The notes under the pieces: model-generated
Told to the model about the DNA's origin: nothing
The model's database searches: none
What the model saw: the letters and a program-made list of their open reading frames with translations, nothing else
Source: a bacterium
GTDB taxonomy: Bacteria > Bacteroidota > Bacteroidia > NS11-12g > UBA9320
Direction of reading: 5' to 3'
Assembly (NCBI GenBank): GCA_018223105.1
Contig: JAAEYY010000011.1
Span: forward strand, 1-47,701
DNA length: 47,701 nucleotides
Shown: one piece after another, positions 1 to 8,906 of the stretch
How the letters are laid out: every line of letters starts with the position of its first letter
Position numbering within the stretch: the stretch's first letter is position 1
Translations under genes and position numbers: made by a program

Positions 1-1089
<1,089 letters not shown>

Positions 1090-1228
1090 AAAAAATTTTG
1101 ATCTTGAATTCAAGGTAATTATTTGTCTCAAAAATTGACTTTGAGTTCCCGCTATTTCTACATCACTTCAAAGAACTTAATTTATCAAAACTTAAATGAT
1201 AAAATTCTATTGTTTTAAAAAAGGACTG
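1090..1228 (-). promoter_or_regulatory. 16S leader with boxA-like element and 12-bp palindrome
   Basis: Transcribed leader between promoter P1 and the 16S 5' end. On the minus strand it holds GTTCTTTGAAG (1166-1176), a sequence that resembles the boxA/antitermination-type element often seen before Bacteroidetes 16S genes; the same GTTCT-TGA core recurs after promoters P2 (about 1294-1304) and P3 (about 1383-1394). A perfect palindrome CTTGAATTCAAG lies at 1103-1114, 14 bases before the mature 16S end, and may form part of the processing stem. Function is inferred from position only. Confidence 0.5.
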
Positions 1229-1258
1229 CAAAGCTAATTCGAAGTTTCATTCCCGCAA
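1229..1258 (-). promoter_or_regulatory. rrn promoter P1 (TTG-N19-TAGCTTTG)
   Basis: Minus-strand -7 box TAGCTTTG (1229-1236) with TTG (1256-1258) exactly 19 bases upstream, matching the Bacteroidetes primary sigma consensus TTTG-N19-21-TAnnTTTG. It is the promoter nearest to the 16S gene, about 140 bases from its 5' end. The box is followed by CAG and a pyrimidine-rich stretch, like P2 and P3. Confidence 0.75.
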
Positions 1259-1284
1259 ATTTTTATTTAAAATTTTTGGTCTTT

Positions 1285-1425
1285 TTTCGGTGCCTCACAG
1301 AACGTTTTCCTAAAGCGGCTGCAAAAGTAATTTAGGATTTTATTTCTGCAACTTTTTTTTGAAAACTTTTTCCTTTTCCCGCCTTCAGAGAACGTATTTC
1401 TTTCTAAAGCGGCTGCAAAAGTAAT
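1285..1425 (-). repeat. Two degenerate ~94-bp direct repeats carrying P2 and P3
   Basis: The segment taaagcggctgcaaaagtaatt occurs at about 1311-1332 and 1405-1426, and each copy is preceded on the plus strand by a CAGAGAACG/CACAGAACG element. The repeat unit therefore contains the -7 box, the initial transcribed region and the GTTCT element. P1 is a more diverged third copy. This looks like duplication of a promoter module; it is not a mobile element. Confidence 0.6.
1322..1351 (-). promoter_or_regulatory. rrn promoter P2 (TTG-N19-TACTTTTG)
   Basis: Minus-strand -7 box TACTTTTG (1322-1329) and TTG (1349-1351) with a 19-base spacer. The downstream bases GCAGCCGCTTTAG and a following ACGTTCT-TGA motif are shared with P3, so P2 and P3 look like copies of one promoter module. 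Lies 93 bases upstream of P1. Confidence 0.8.
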
Positions 1426-1445
1426 TCGATATTTTAATTGAACAA
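1416..1445 (-). promoter_or_regulatory. rrn promoter P3 (TTG-N19-TACTTTTG)
   Basis: Minus-strand -7 box TACTTTTG (1416-1423) and TTG (1443-1445), again with a 19-base spacer, followed by the same GCAGCCGCTTTAG initial transcribed sequence as P2. Lies 94 bases upstream of P2. It is the most distal promoter seen for the rrn operon. Confidence 0.8.
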
Positions 1446-1789
1446 CTGCTTCCTTAAAAAAACCTTAATTTTTTGTTGATTTATCCTCTCCTCAACCCCA
1501 AATCCCCCTTTTTACAACACTTCCATCCCAAAAAACTTTTTTAATTTTTTTTTCAGGCCTCCACTCTTTTCTCTGCAACTTCCATTTCCCGGGTTTCATT
1601 TAAACCCATTTTTGTCCTTTTTCAACCCAAAAATTCTTCTCATTTTTTTGAAATTATTTTAACTCTATCTCATTTGACGAAATAAAAAATAAAATCTATC
1701 CCAAATTCTTCTTCCTATTCTTCTCAAATTTTCACTTTTCATCCTAAAATTCTCATCGAATTCCTCCACCAAAAAATGTATTTTTGAGT
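1446..1789. other. AT-rich intergenic region, no gene seen
   Basis: About 340 bases between the distal rrn promoter and the start of the plus-strand gene at 1790. It is very AT-rich with homopolymer T/A/C runs. No tRNA, no clear promoter box for the plus-strand gene and no convincing coding frame was found. Confidence 0.5.
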
Positions 1790-2638
1790 ATGCCTCGATC
1801 CATCTTTTTCTGCTTTTATCTCCTATCTCTATTTTTTGCTTCTGCAGAAAATCCAAAAATCGATACACTCAATGCCGAAAAACTCGAAATTCTACTCGAA
1901 AAAACCCATCGTTACCTCAGTATAAAATTGTATGAAGCTGTCCGAACCGGAAAAATTGAAGGATATGCTGTTTACGATACTGCCATCCTTCTAGATAAAA
2001 ACGACCTCCTTTGCCTCGAACAACTCTCCTATAACAAAGACTCCAACATAATTAATATAGATATACCAAAGAGTTTTGCCGACCACGGCTGTTCCTGGGA
2101 GAACTATGGACCTAATAGCGGTACAGCAATTAAACTTTTAGCCGCAAATGAAGAAGATCCCGATCTTCCTAGGGCTATTGTTATATGCATGGAGAAAATG
2201 ATTGGCTTCGCCAGTTTTGGATTGATAGATAGAATTTATGTCCCAATTGAATCTTACAAAGACGTTTTAGATCCCTATGAATTAGAATATATTAAGGCTC
2301 TATATAAGGTATCTTCCAATACCGAATTCGAAATCCCTCCTATTGAAAGCTCAGATTCTCGAATCTACAGAACAAAGGATCTTGAAATAATTCCGCAATC
2401 TGCACTGTCTAATATGGTTTATCAGACTTTAATGATTGACTATATATATACTATGGGATTTCAATCTCAAGATTCATGCATGGGCACATTAATAGTGGAG
2501 AACAATCAGAAATCGATTCGTTTCAGTGTCGAATCCATACAATGCCATGATCCTAAAACCGTGATTCCGGCGAAAACTGCTAGCCTCAATCCTCAGCTCA
2601 CTGATTTAATAGCGCGCTGGAATAAGCTCTCTCAGTAA
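1790..2638 (+). CDS. Hypothetical secreted protein
   Basis: 282 aa, not recognised. The start is placed at ATG 1790 rather than the TTG two codons earlier; this gives an N-terminal signal peptide (MPRSIFFCFYLLSLFFASA, then ENPK). The mature part is soluble-looking, mixed alpha/beta, with several cysteines (for example around LLCLEQL, DHGCSW, QDSCMG and IQCHD) that could pair in the periplasm. No membrane segment after the signal and no lipobox. It is transcribed away from the rrn promoters and converges on the caspase gene, with the two stop codons overlapping by 7 bp. No function can be assigned; the protein is probably exported. Confidence 0.75.
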   Translation: MPRSIFFCFYLLSLFFASAENPKIDTLNAEKLEILLEKTHRYLSIKLYEAVRTGKIEGYAVYDTAILLDKNDLLCLEQLSYNKDSNIINIDIPKSFADHGCSWENYGPNSGTAIKLLAANEEDPDLPRAIVICMEKMIGFASFGLIDRIYVPIESYKDVLDPYELEYIKALYKVSSNTEFEIPPIESSDSRIYRTKDLEIIPQSALSNMVYQTLMIDYIYTMGFQSQDSCMGTLIVENNQKSIRFSVESIQCHDPKTVIPAKTASLNPQLTDLIARWNKLSQ

Positions 2639-5600
2639 ACCCAGAAAACATAATCGTACTGTAAATTCTCTACTCGGGTTGTTGGCTTCTGTGCGCCATG
2701 AGTTAGTTCTTCTACTTTCAATGCTACATACTTCTGCAGCTCCTCCAAAGCTATCTCACCATCTTGGTCGATATCTGCTGCTCCCGACTTCATTCCATCA
2801 ATCACAGCATAAGTAAATACACCATTATTCCATTGGTCGCCCTCCAAAGCATACTCAGCTCCTCCTGCGCTTGATATTATTGTTGCACCTGAGTTGGTTC
2901 TGAGATCATTGAACATCATCCTCATCAATGCAAAGACTTCATCCTGCTGCATCCCTCCGGTACTTTCTACAACTACACCTCTAACATCATTACGTACAAT
3001 CTGCGCTCCGGAAGAATCTGCTCTGACTTCCTCCTTATCTATTTCACCTGAATGGCATGCATCAATAAATACTGTTCGTGTTCTCGACCTCAATGTGCCA
3101 ATTTCTTCTTCCAAGAATGTGTAATTCAAACCGTGCTTCTCCGGTTTCTTAAATTTCATATCATAGGTGGCTAAGTAATAATTGAGATCTTCATCTAACA
3201 ATCCATGACCGGCTATATAAACTATGACATGGTCATACGCTTTTGCTTTGTCGAGTTTTTGTAGTGAGTTTGCAATGTTCTCGTTGGTGACCTCCGAGTT
3301 AATCAAAGTGTCAATAATTACATTGTTGTATTTAGAAGATTTAGAGTAGAAATCAACGAAGTCTCGAATGTCTTTTGCCGCATATGATAGATTATAGTCA
3401 TCATCTTTATACTCCGATGCACCTATACCTAATATATACAAGTCGGGCTTTACTTCAGCTGTATCAAAAAAGATGAATCGAGTTTCGCGATTGGACTGGA
3501 TGCCTTGAGTATTGGTGCACCACATTTGGATCTTGTTCATTCCCGGAGTGAGGGTTACATGGGTTATATTAATCAACATTGCGGTTGCCGTTCCTCCTAT
3601 AACCCGATTTCCATCTCTTCCATATATTGGCACTCCATTGATCGTTACAAATTCTGACTGAACACCGTACTCAAAGTCTGTCATAACATGATTCAATCCG
3701 AAATAAGAGGATGTAACCGTTTGATTCTTCGTCTTTACTTCAATGCTTGGTGCATCGTCTACAGTACTAAACTCACTTTCGGTTAAATTTAATTTCTGCA
3801 AACGTTTCTCTCTGGCCATTCTTAACGAATTAACAAGCGACTCAGAACCGGTGCTGAACAGCTCCAAGACCAAATCCGGACGATTTATCTGTATATCAAA
3901 TTGCTCAAAAGAGTAAAAGTTCGCCAGGGTATCCGAATGAAAAGACTGCTGAAAACCTAATCTTTGGCTACCCAATCTTGATGCAGCATAATACAAATCA
4001 TCCGTCCATAAAATCCATTCTCCATCATTTGATACAAAAAGCGTAGCTGCCGGGTTAACAATTGGATCATATTGTAAATCATATAATTCTAGCATGTATG
4101 CTTCACCTCTCTCCTCGAAAATAGCTTCTATTTTATCTGTGCCATAAGTTTCTTTGAGATCGCTAATCCACTCATCATAGGTTTTGGGTAGTTTACCCTG
4201 ATCAGATAAATCCCAGAAACAAATGGTTTGATCTGCGCTAGCTGAGACCATGTATCTATTATCCGCTGTGAAGGCTACTGAAAATACATCTCCATGATGT
4301 CCTCTATAAGTTCTTTTCACCTTGCCACTGGAGTCAAACACATTGAGGCCAAAAGTTGAACCAACGGCAATATCATTATTTGGCGTTAGCGAGTAACAAT
4401 TGATATAACCTTCGCGCCCAGGGTCTAGATTGATATAATGCTTATCAATGTTTATATCCAACAAAGACAGTTGATTTCTATTCACCATCTCCAAAATGAA
4501 GTTGTCCTTATGTGTATTTTCTGATTGATAAATACTGTCATCAATCTCTTGTTCAAGAAGCTGTAATGTATTTAAATCGAAGACTTTATTTAAACCACCA
4601 TAATCATTAACTCTTGGATATTCATGCCTATCTGTGCTAAAAGCAATGGTACCATCTGCTGAGGTCGCCACTTTCCAATTACGCAGCCCTTTACCAACAA
4701 AATGATTGTATACTTCACCTGTGTACAGATTCCAGACAAAGATATCTCGAGTACTTCCTCCGGCGGTGGCTACAATGCTATCACCAAAACATGCGGTCGC
4801 CATAACTGTATTATCATGACCCTGAAATGTGACCATCTTTGTTCCATCAGGAATACTATACGAAATCGCATTCTTTTGTTCGAGCTGACTTGTCCCAATT
4901 ACAATAGCTTTACCATCACCGGAAAAGCAAACGGAATGAACATCATTTAATCCTATATATTCTGTTTCAGGTAATTGGTCAATTTCCTTTAATAAGGTTC
5001 CAGTAGTATCATAGAGAAGAATACGATTATCATATCCAACTGTCACGAAATATTCTCCCGTTGGCGAGAATGCAGCATCCCTCAATTCTTCTGTATGATC
5101 TCTTAATACTGTTAATTTTGGTTTTCCGGAATTAAAAGTGGCTTCCAAATTCCAAAGTATTGCAGTTGAATCATAAGATGCACTAATTAAATATTTACCA
5201 TCCGGAGAAAATTGGGCTGCATAAACGGCGTCATTATGACCTGTTAACTTTGTTCCAGCCCCGTTTTTCAAGTTCCATACTCCTATATGACCATTTGAGC
5301 CTCCGCTGGCCAACATAGATTGATCTTGAGAAATGTCGAGAGAAACAACCGTAGATTGGTGGCCTCTGTATACAGACAATACATCGCCTGAATAAGTACT
5401 ATAGAATCTGATTTCACCGGCATTATCTTGATTCTCACCCAAATAACCGGCTACAGCGATGTAGTCACCATCGGGAGAAATTGCGCCTGAGTTTAACATT
5501 CCAACGTTACCCCTTTCACTATACCCTCTAAACGTATTTACCAACTCATCATAGTTCAAGTCCCACACTCGCACTGTCTTATCATCCGATACAGAATAAA

Positions 5601-5742
5601 GTTTGGATCCATCGGGTGAAAACATTAAAGCTTTAATATTTGCTCGATGCCCGCCGGGCTCAATTACAATTTGTATGTTACTATCTAGTTGACAAAAGGA
5701 TAAAAGCGGCCATAGCAAGGCCAGTAAACAGGTTGATCTCAT
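2632..5742 (-). CDS. Secreted WD40-repeat caspase-like (C14) protein with EF-hand
   Basis: 1036 aa. Signal peptide 1-18 (MRSTCLLALLWPLLSFCQ). Residues about 30-540 carry canonical WD40 repeats (for example HRANIKALMFSPDG...VRVWDL, HNDAVYAAQFSPDG...ILWNL, HHGDVFSVAF...ICFWDL), forming one or two beta-propellers. After a linker with an Ig-like strand region comes a caspase-fold domain (about 760-985), beginning KPDLYILGIGASEY, with His846 (YIAGHG) and Cys896 (FIDACHSGE) as catalytic dyad. A canonical EF-hand loop DIDQDGEIALEE lies at 990-1001, and the protein ends in a conserved-looking tail QKPTTR...FWVY. A paralogue with the same order lies at 32803-36384. Peptidase C14 membership is well supported; the substrate, calcium control and final location (periplasm or surface) are inference. 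Confidence 0.93.
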   Translation of the reverse strand: MRSTCLLALLWPLLSFCQLDSNIQIVIEPGGHRANIKALMFSPDGSKLYSVSDDKTVRVWDLNYDELVNTFRGYSERGNVGMLNSGAISPDGDYIAVAGYLGENQDNAGEIRFYSTYSGDVLSVYRGHQSTVVSLDISQDQSMLASGGSNGHIGVWNLKNGAGTKLTGHNDAVYAAQFSPDGKYLISASYDSTAILWNLEATFNSGKPKLTVLRDHTEELRDAAFSPTGEYFVTVGYDNRILLYDTTGTLLKEIDQLPETEYIGLNDVHSVCFSGDGKAIVIGTSQLEQKNAISYSIPDGTKMVTFQGHDNTVMATACFGDSIVATAGGSTRDIFVWNLYTGEVYNHFVGKGLRNWKVATSADGTIAFSTDRHEYPRVNDYGGLNKVFDLNTLQLLEQEIDDSIYQSENTHKDNFILEMVNRNQLSLLDINIDKHYINLDPGREGYINCYSLTPNNDIAVGSTFGLNVFDSSGKVKRTYRGHHGDVFSVAFTADNRYMVSASADQTICFWDLSDQGKLPKTYDEWISDLKETYGTDKIEAIFEERGEAYMLELYDLQYDPIVNPAATLFVSNDGEWILWTDDLYYAASRLGSQRLGFQQSFHSDTLANFYSFEQFDIQINRPDLVLELFSTGSESLVNSLRMAREKRLQKLNLTESEFSTVDDAPSIEVKTKNQTVTSSYFGLNHVMTDFEYGVQSEFVTINGVPIYGRDGNRVIGGTATAMLINITHVTLTPGMNKIQMWCTNTQGIQSNRETRFIFFDTAEVKPDLYILGIGASEYKDDDYNLSYAAKDIRDFVDFYSKSSKYNNVIIDTLINSEVTNENIANSLQKLDKAKAYDHVIVYIAGHGLLDEDLNYYLATYDMKFKKPEKHGLNYTFLEEEIGTLRSRTRTVFIDACHSGEIDKEEVRADSSGAQIVRNDVRGVVVESTGGMQQDEVFALMRMMFNDLRTNSGATIISSAGGAEYALEGDQWNNGVFTYAVIDGMKSGAADIDQDGEIALEELQKYVALKVEELTHGAQKPTTRVENLQYDYVFWVY

Positions 5743-5799
5743 GGGTAAATTTTAAATATTCATACCAAGAGATTATCAGAGGTAAATCTATGAATGACA

Positions 5800-5835
5800 G
5801 CATTCGATAGTTACCCCTTCACTCTCGACGAATGC
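5800..5835. other. Inverted repeat GCATTCG/CGAATGC between bestrophin and caspase genes
   Basis: Perfect 7-bp arms at 5800-5806 and 5829-5835 with a 22-base loop; a second GAATG copy at 5792-5796 can pair with CATTC at 5801-5805. It lies in the 119-bp gap downstream of the bestrophin gene and upstream of the caspase gene. No U-tract follows on the minus strand, so a rho-independent terminator is not well supported; an operator or mRNA hairpin is possible. Confidence 0.3.
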
Positions 5836-5861
5836 CGTAAAAATAAAAAGGCAATTGAAAA

Positions 5862-6848
5862 TTACATCAAGAATCCCTTTTTCTCTTGCATCGGCTGAGG
5901 AATATTATCATCCTTGATCATCTCTCGAATGTCAATTTCAATTCCTACCGCAATAGATGTAATAGGCACATCATTGTAAGTGCCTTCAAATGGGTTCTCG
6001 GAATAATCGCCTATCATTTCCATCAAAAAGAAGATCCAGATAATGATCCCGGAAACAGCCGGACCAATCCAAAATGACCAATCTGCATGGTCTTTAAAAA
6101 TATCCATCAGACCGAAAGGAACAAACACAGCAAAAACAATGGTAAGCCAGTACGCCTTAGATGCATACTGCCTTGGAAAAGGAAAGTTCTTAATCCTTTC
6201 CGACTTTCCTTGATCATCGTAAAACTTCCCAACTAGTACATGTAGTTCCATGTGTCGGAAATCATCGAAATAACCCTCGTTCCTCATTTTTTGGAGCCTT
6301 TGCGACTGCTTTCTCATGATTTGAGTGGCTCTATTTGAATGCATTTTCAGTTCCTGAATTTCTTCAGCACTGATATACCTTGCCAATTCATTATCCAGTT
6401 TATTATTATAATCTTCGCATATCGTCGGAACATAATGTCCATTCAAACGCTCATCTACATGCTCCCAAGTTCTGCTTAACCTCAATTGATGTCTTAAAGC
6501 TGTGAGCCATGCAACATGGCGATATATCAATTCTTTTTGATAATCCGCTGCTTTTTCTCCTTGAATAAAAGATACCGCAGCCGCACTGAAGGTTCTAGAA
6601 TTGTTTACTATACTTCCCCAAATCTTTCGAGCTTCCCAAGTTCTGTCGTAAGAGCTGTTATTTTTAAAACCCAGATAAAACGCAACTGCTATACCTATAA
6701 CAGAAACAGGCTGCCACGGTAATGATATCTGAACATCCATCAGAACCGAAATTATTGCAATTAATAATGCATAGATAGCTCCAAATATTAGTGGTTTCTT
6801 AGACCAATTGAGGGTCATCCAAAACCCATACCTCCTCTTTACGTACAT
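5862..6848 (-). CDS. Bestrophin-family (UPF0187/YneE-like) anion channel
   Basis: 328 aa, the normal size for prokaryotic bestrophins. After the N-terminal MTLNWSKKPLIFGAIYALLI comes a first membrane helix, a second helix, and the family signature NNSSYDRTWEARKIWGSIVN at about 63-82. A long soluble helical middle with many charged residues follows, then two more hydrophobic helices (about 230-285) and the C-terminal part with ENPFEGTYNDVP, which matches the usual ENPFG..DND.P motif. Family members form pentameric inner-membrane channels, mostly passing anions. A TACTTTTG box at 6870-6877 lies 21 bases before the start. It is a single-gene unit. Confidence 0.9.
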   Translation of the reverse strand: MYVKRRYGFWMTLNWSKKPLIFGAIYALLIAIISVLMDVQISLPWQPVSVIGIAVAFYLGFKNNSSYDRTWEARKIWGSIVNNSRTFSAAAVSFIQGEKAADYQKELIYRHVAWLTALRHQLRLSRTWEHVDERLNGHYVPTICEDYNNKLDNELARYISAEEIQELKMHSNRATQIMRKQSQRLQKMRNEGYFDDFRHMELHVLVGKFYDDQGKSERIKNFPFPRQYASKAYWLTIVFAVFVPFGLMDIFKDHADWSFWIGPAVSGIIIWIFFLMEMIGDYSENPFEGTYNDVPITSIAVGIEIDIREMIKDDNIPQPMQEKKGFLM

Positions 6849-6869
6849 TTATTTGATTTATTTCTAAAC

Positions 6870-6877
6870 CAAAAGTA
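6870..6877 (-). promoter_or_regulatory. -7 box TACTTTTG for bestrophin gene
   Basis: Exact match to TAnnTTTG on the minus strand, 21 bases before the ATG at 6848. No good TTG at the right distance upstream was found, so this is a -7-only match. Confidence 0.5.
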
Positions 6878-6938
6878 GGTCAAAAATTCTAAGGGATTAG
6901 GAGCTGGAAATAAAGTAAATTAAAAGTGGAGCTTGGAG

Positions 6939-8825
6939 TTAGTTATTGAGGAGTTCATCCAATTCCATCCAACGCATCTCCTTCTCATCCAGCATAGTCA
7001 TCACTTCTCCCAGTTTAGAAGTCCATGAATTTAGCTTTTCAAAGTCGGTTTCGCCGGAATTCAAATTTGCTTCTAATACCTTTTTCTCCTTTTCTAAGGT
7101 GATCAGCTCTTTCTCTAGGGTTTCAAACTCGAGCTTGTCTTTATAGGATGGCTTATTCGTAGTTCTTGTTTTTGCCGGACTATTCTCCGCTTTCTCTTGC
7201 TTCTCTTTTTGTACTATTTCCTTCTGCTCTTCCTCCACAATTTCTCTGTATTCAGAGTACGTTCCAATGAAACCTTTTACCTCACCCCCACCCTCAAATA
7301 CAAACAACTGGTCTACCAGCTTATCCATGAAGTATCGATCGTGTGAAACCAAAATCAAACAACCCTGAAAAGACTCAAGAAATTCTTCGAGTTTATTCAA
7401 GGTCACCAAATCCAAATCATTCGTTGGCTCATCCAGAATCAAAAAGTTTGGATTTTGGATTAATACAGTTAATAAATGAAACCTTCGTTTCTCACCTCCG
7501 CTGAGCTTGCTAAATAAGGTCTGCTGCATTTTGGGAGGAAATAGAAAGTAGTTCAGGAACTGAGATGCTGTTAGTTTCCGACCATCAGAAAGAGTTAAAA
7601 TCTCAGCATAATCCTTTAAAACATCAATAATCTTCTTGTCTTCCTTGAGCTGCAAGCCTTCCTGGGCATAATAGCCAAAGACCGTATTGTCACCCACATT
7701 GCGTTTTCCGCTATCCGCTTGCTCTAAGCCGGTTAGAATATTTAAAAAGGTAGACTTACCGACCCCATTTTTCCCAACGACCCCTATTCGTTCGCCCTTC
7801 TTAAAGGTATGATCAAAACCCTTCAGGATTTCAAGGTCACCATAGCTTTTATAGATCTTTTTAAGCTCCAAAATCTTGCCACCCACCCTCGACATTTTTA
7901 TGTCCAGGTTCAATTCCTCCTTCTTCTTGCCCGATCCTGCTTTTTCTTTGGTTTCATAAAAAGCCTGAACCCTCGACTTCGACTTAGTTCCTCTGGCTTT
8001 TGGACTTCTTCTAATCCAATCGAGCTCTTTCTTCATAAGCTGACCTGCTTTGTGAATTTCCGCTTCCTCCGCGAGTTCTCTTTCCGCTTTTTTCTCCAAG
8101 AAATAGCTGTAGTTCCCTTTATGGGTATAGAGTTTCCCGCCTTCAAGTTCTATGATCATATTACACAACCGATCGAGGAAATAACGATCATGGGTAACCA
8201 TGAGCAAGGCGATATTAGACTGACTCAAATACTTCTCCAACCACTCAATCAGCTCGACATCCAAATGGTTGGTTGGCTCATCCATAACCAGAAATTCCGG
8301 ATTATCCATGAGCACCAAGGCCATAGACAACCTTTTCTTCTGACCTCCTGAAAGAGTATCTACATTCTGATCTAAATCATCAATTCCAAATCGACTCAAC
8401 ATTTCAGTAAGCCTTCGCTCATAATCCCATGCTTTGTGCTGGTCCATTAAGGTTGAAGCTTTTTCCAACTGAGTTTGGAGGCTATCCGAATAATGATCTT
8501 GCTGCTCTTCTAGAATTCGATTGTAATTCTTAATTACATTCAGAGTTTCTGAGTTTGCAGATTGAATCAACTCCTGAATGGTTTGATAAGGATCAAATTC
8601 CGGATCCTGAGATAAGTATGCGGTTTTTATAGTAGGACGCAAGTAAACTTCACCTTCATCTGCAGTGTCTTTCCCCATCAACACCTTCAAGAGTGAAGAT
8701 TTTCCGGAACCGTTGCTGGCAATGAGCCCAATTTTCTCTCCCTTGGCTACATCCAGTCGTATATCATCAAATAATACCTTGTCTGGATACGATTTGCTTA
8801 AACCTTCCGCCGAGAGATAAATCAT
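6939..8825 (-). CDS. ABC-F family ATPase (Uup-like)
   Basis: 628 aa from the ATG at 8825; the frame is open five more codons to a TTG, but family members start MxYLSxExLSKSY as here. Two ABC ATPase domains in tandem and no membrane segments: first Walker A SNGSGKSS, signature LSGGQKKR and Walker B FLVMDEPTNHLD; second Walker A GKNGVGKST, signature LSGGEKRR and Walker B FLILDEPTNDLD. The linker between them is basic (RRSPKARGTKSKSR), and the C-terminal ~90 residues are a charged coiled coil typical of Uup. ABC-F proteins act on ribosomes or, for Uup, at branched DNA/ribosome interfaces. A precise subfamily role is not provable here. Confidence 0.92.
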   Translation of the reverse strand: MIYLSAEGLSKSYPDKVLFDDIRLDVAKGEKIGLIASNGSGKSSLLKVLMGKDTADEGEVYLRPTIKTAYLSQDPEFDPYQTIQELIQSANSETLNVIKNYNRILEEQQDHYSDSLQTQLEKASTLMDQHKAWDYERRLTEMLSRFGIDDLDQNVDTLSGGQKKRLSMALVLMDNPEFLVMDEPTNHLDVELIEWLEKYLSQSNIALLMVTHDRYFLDRLCNMIIELEGGKLYTHKGNYSYFLEKKAERELAEEAEIHKAGQLMKKELDWIRRSPKARGTKSKSRVQAFYETKEKAGSGKKKEELNLDIKMSRVGGKILELKKIYKSYGDLEILKGFDHTFKKGERIGVVGKNGVGKSTFLNILTGLEQADSGKRNVGDNTVFGYYAQEGLQLKEDKKIIDVLKDYAEILTLSDGRKLTASQFLNYFLFPPKMQQTLFSKLSGGEKRRFHLLTVLIQNPNFLILDEPTNDLDLVTLNKLEEFLESFQGCLILVSHDRYFMDKLVDQLFVFEGGGEVKGFIGTYSEYREIVEEEQKEIVQKEKQEKAENSPAKTRTTNKPSYKDKLEFETLEKELITLEKEKKVLEANLNSGETDFEKLNSWTSKLGEVMTMLDEKEMRWMELDELLNN

Positions 8826-8906
8826 GCTGCAAAAGAACAATAAATAGGGACTCTACACTCCACTATTATTGTTGAATCAACATTTTCTTAGAAAGAGAAT
8901 TGATTA

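Noticed and set aside
1285-1445. Repeats upstream of 16S as a mobile element or CRISPR
   Set aside because: Only two clear copies, no unique spacers of constant size and no terminal repeats; each copy is a promoter module.
2632-5742. Caspase proteins as part of an anti-phage abortive-infection system
   Set aside because: Both have signal peptides and no adjacent sensor, toxin or nuclease genes, so a cytoplasmic defence role is not supported.
7809-8351. 180-aa plus-strand frame
   Set aside because: Antisense to the ABC-F ATPase, low-complexity Phe/Leu-rich translation, no family features.
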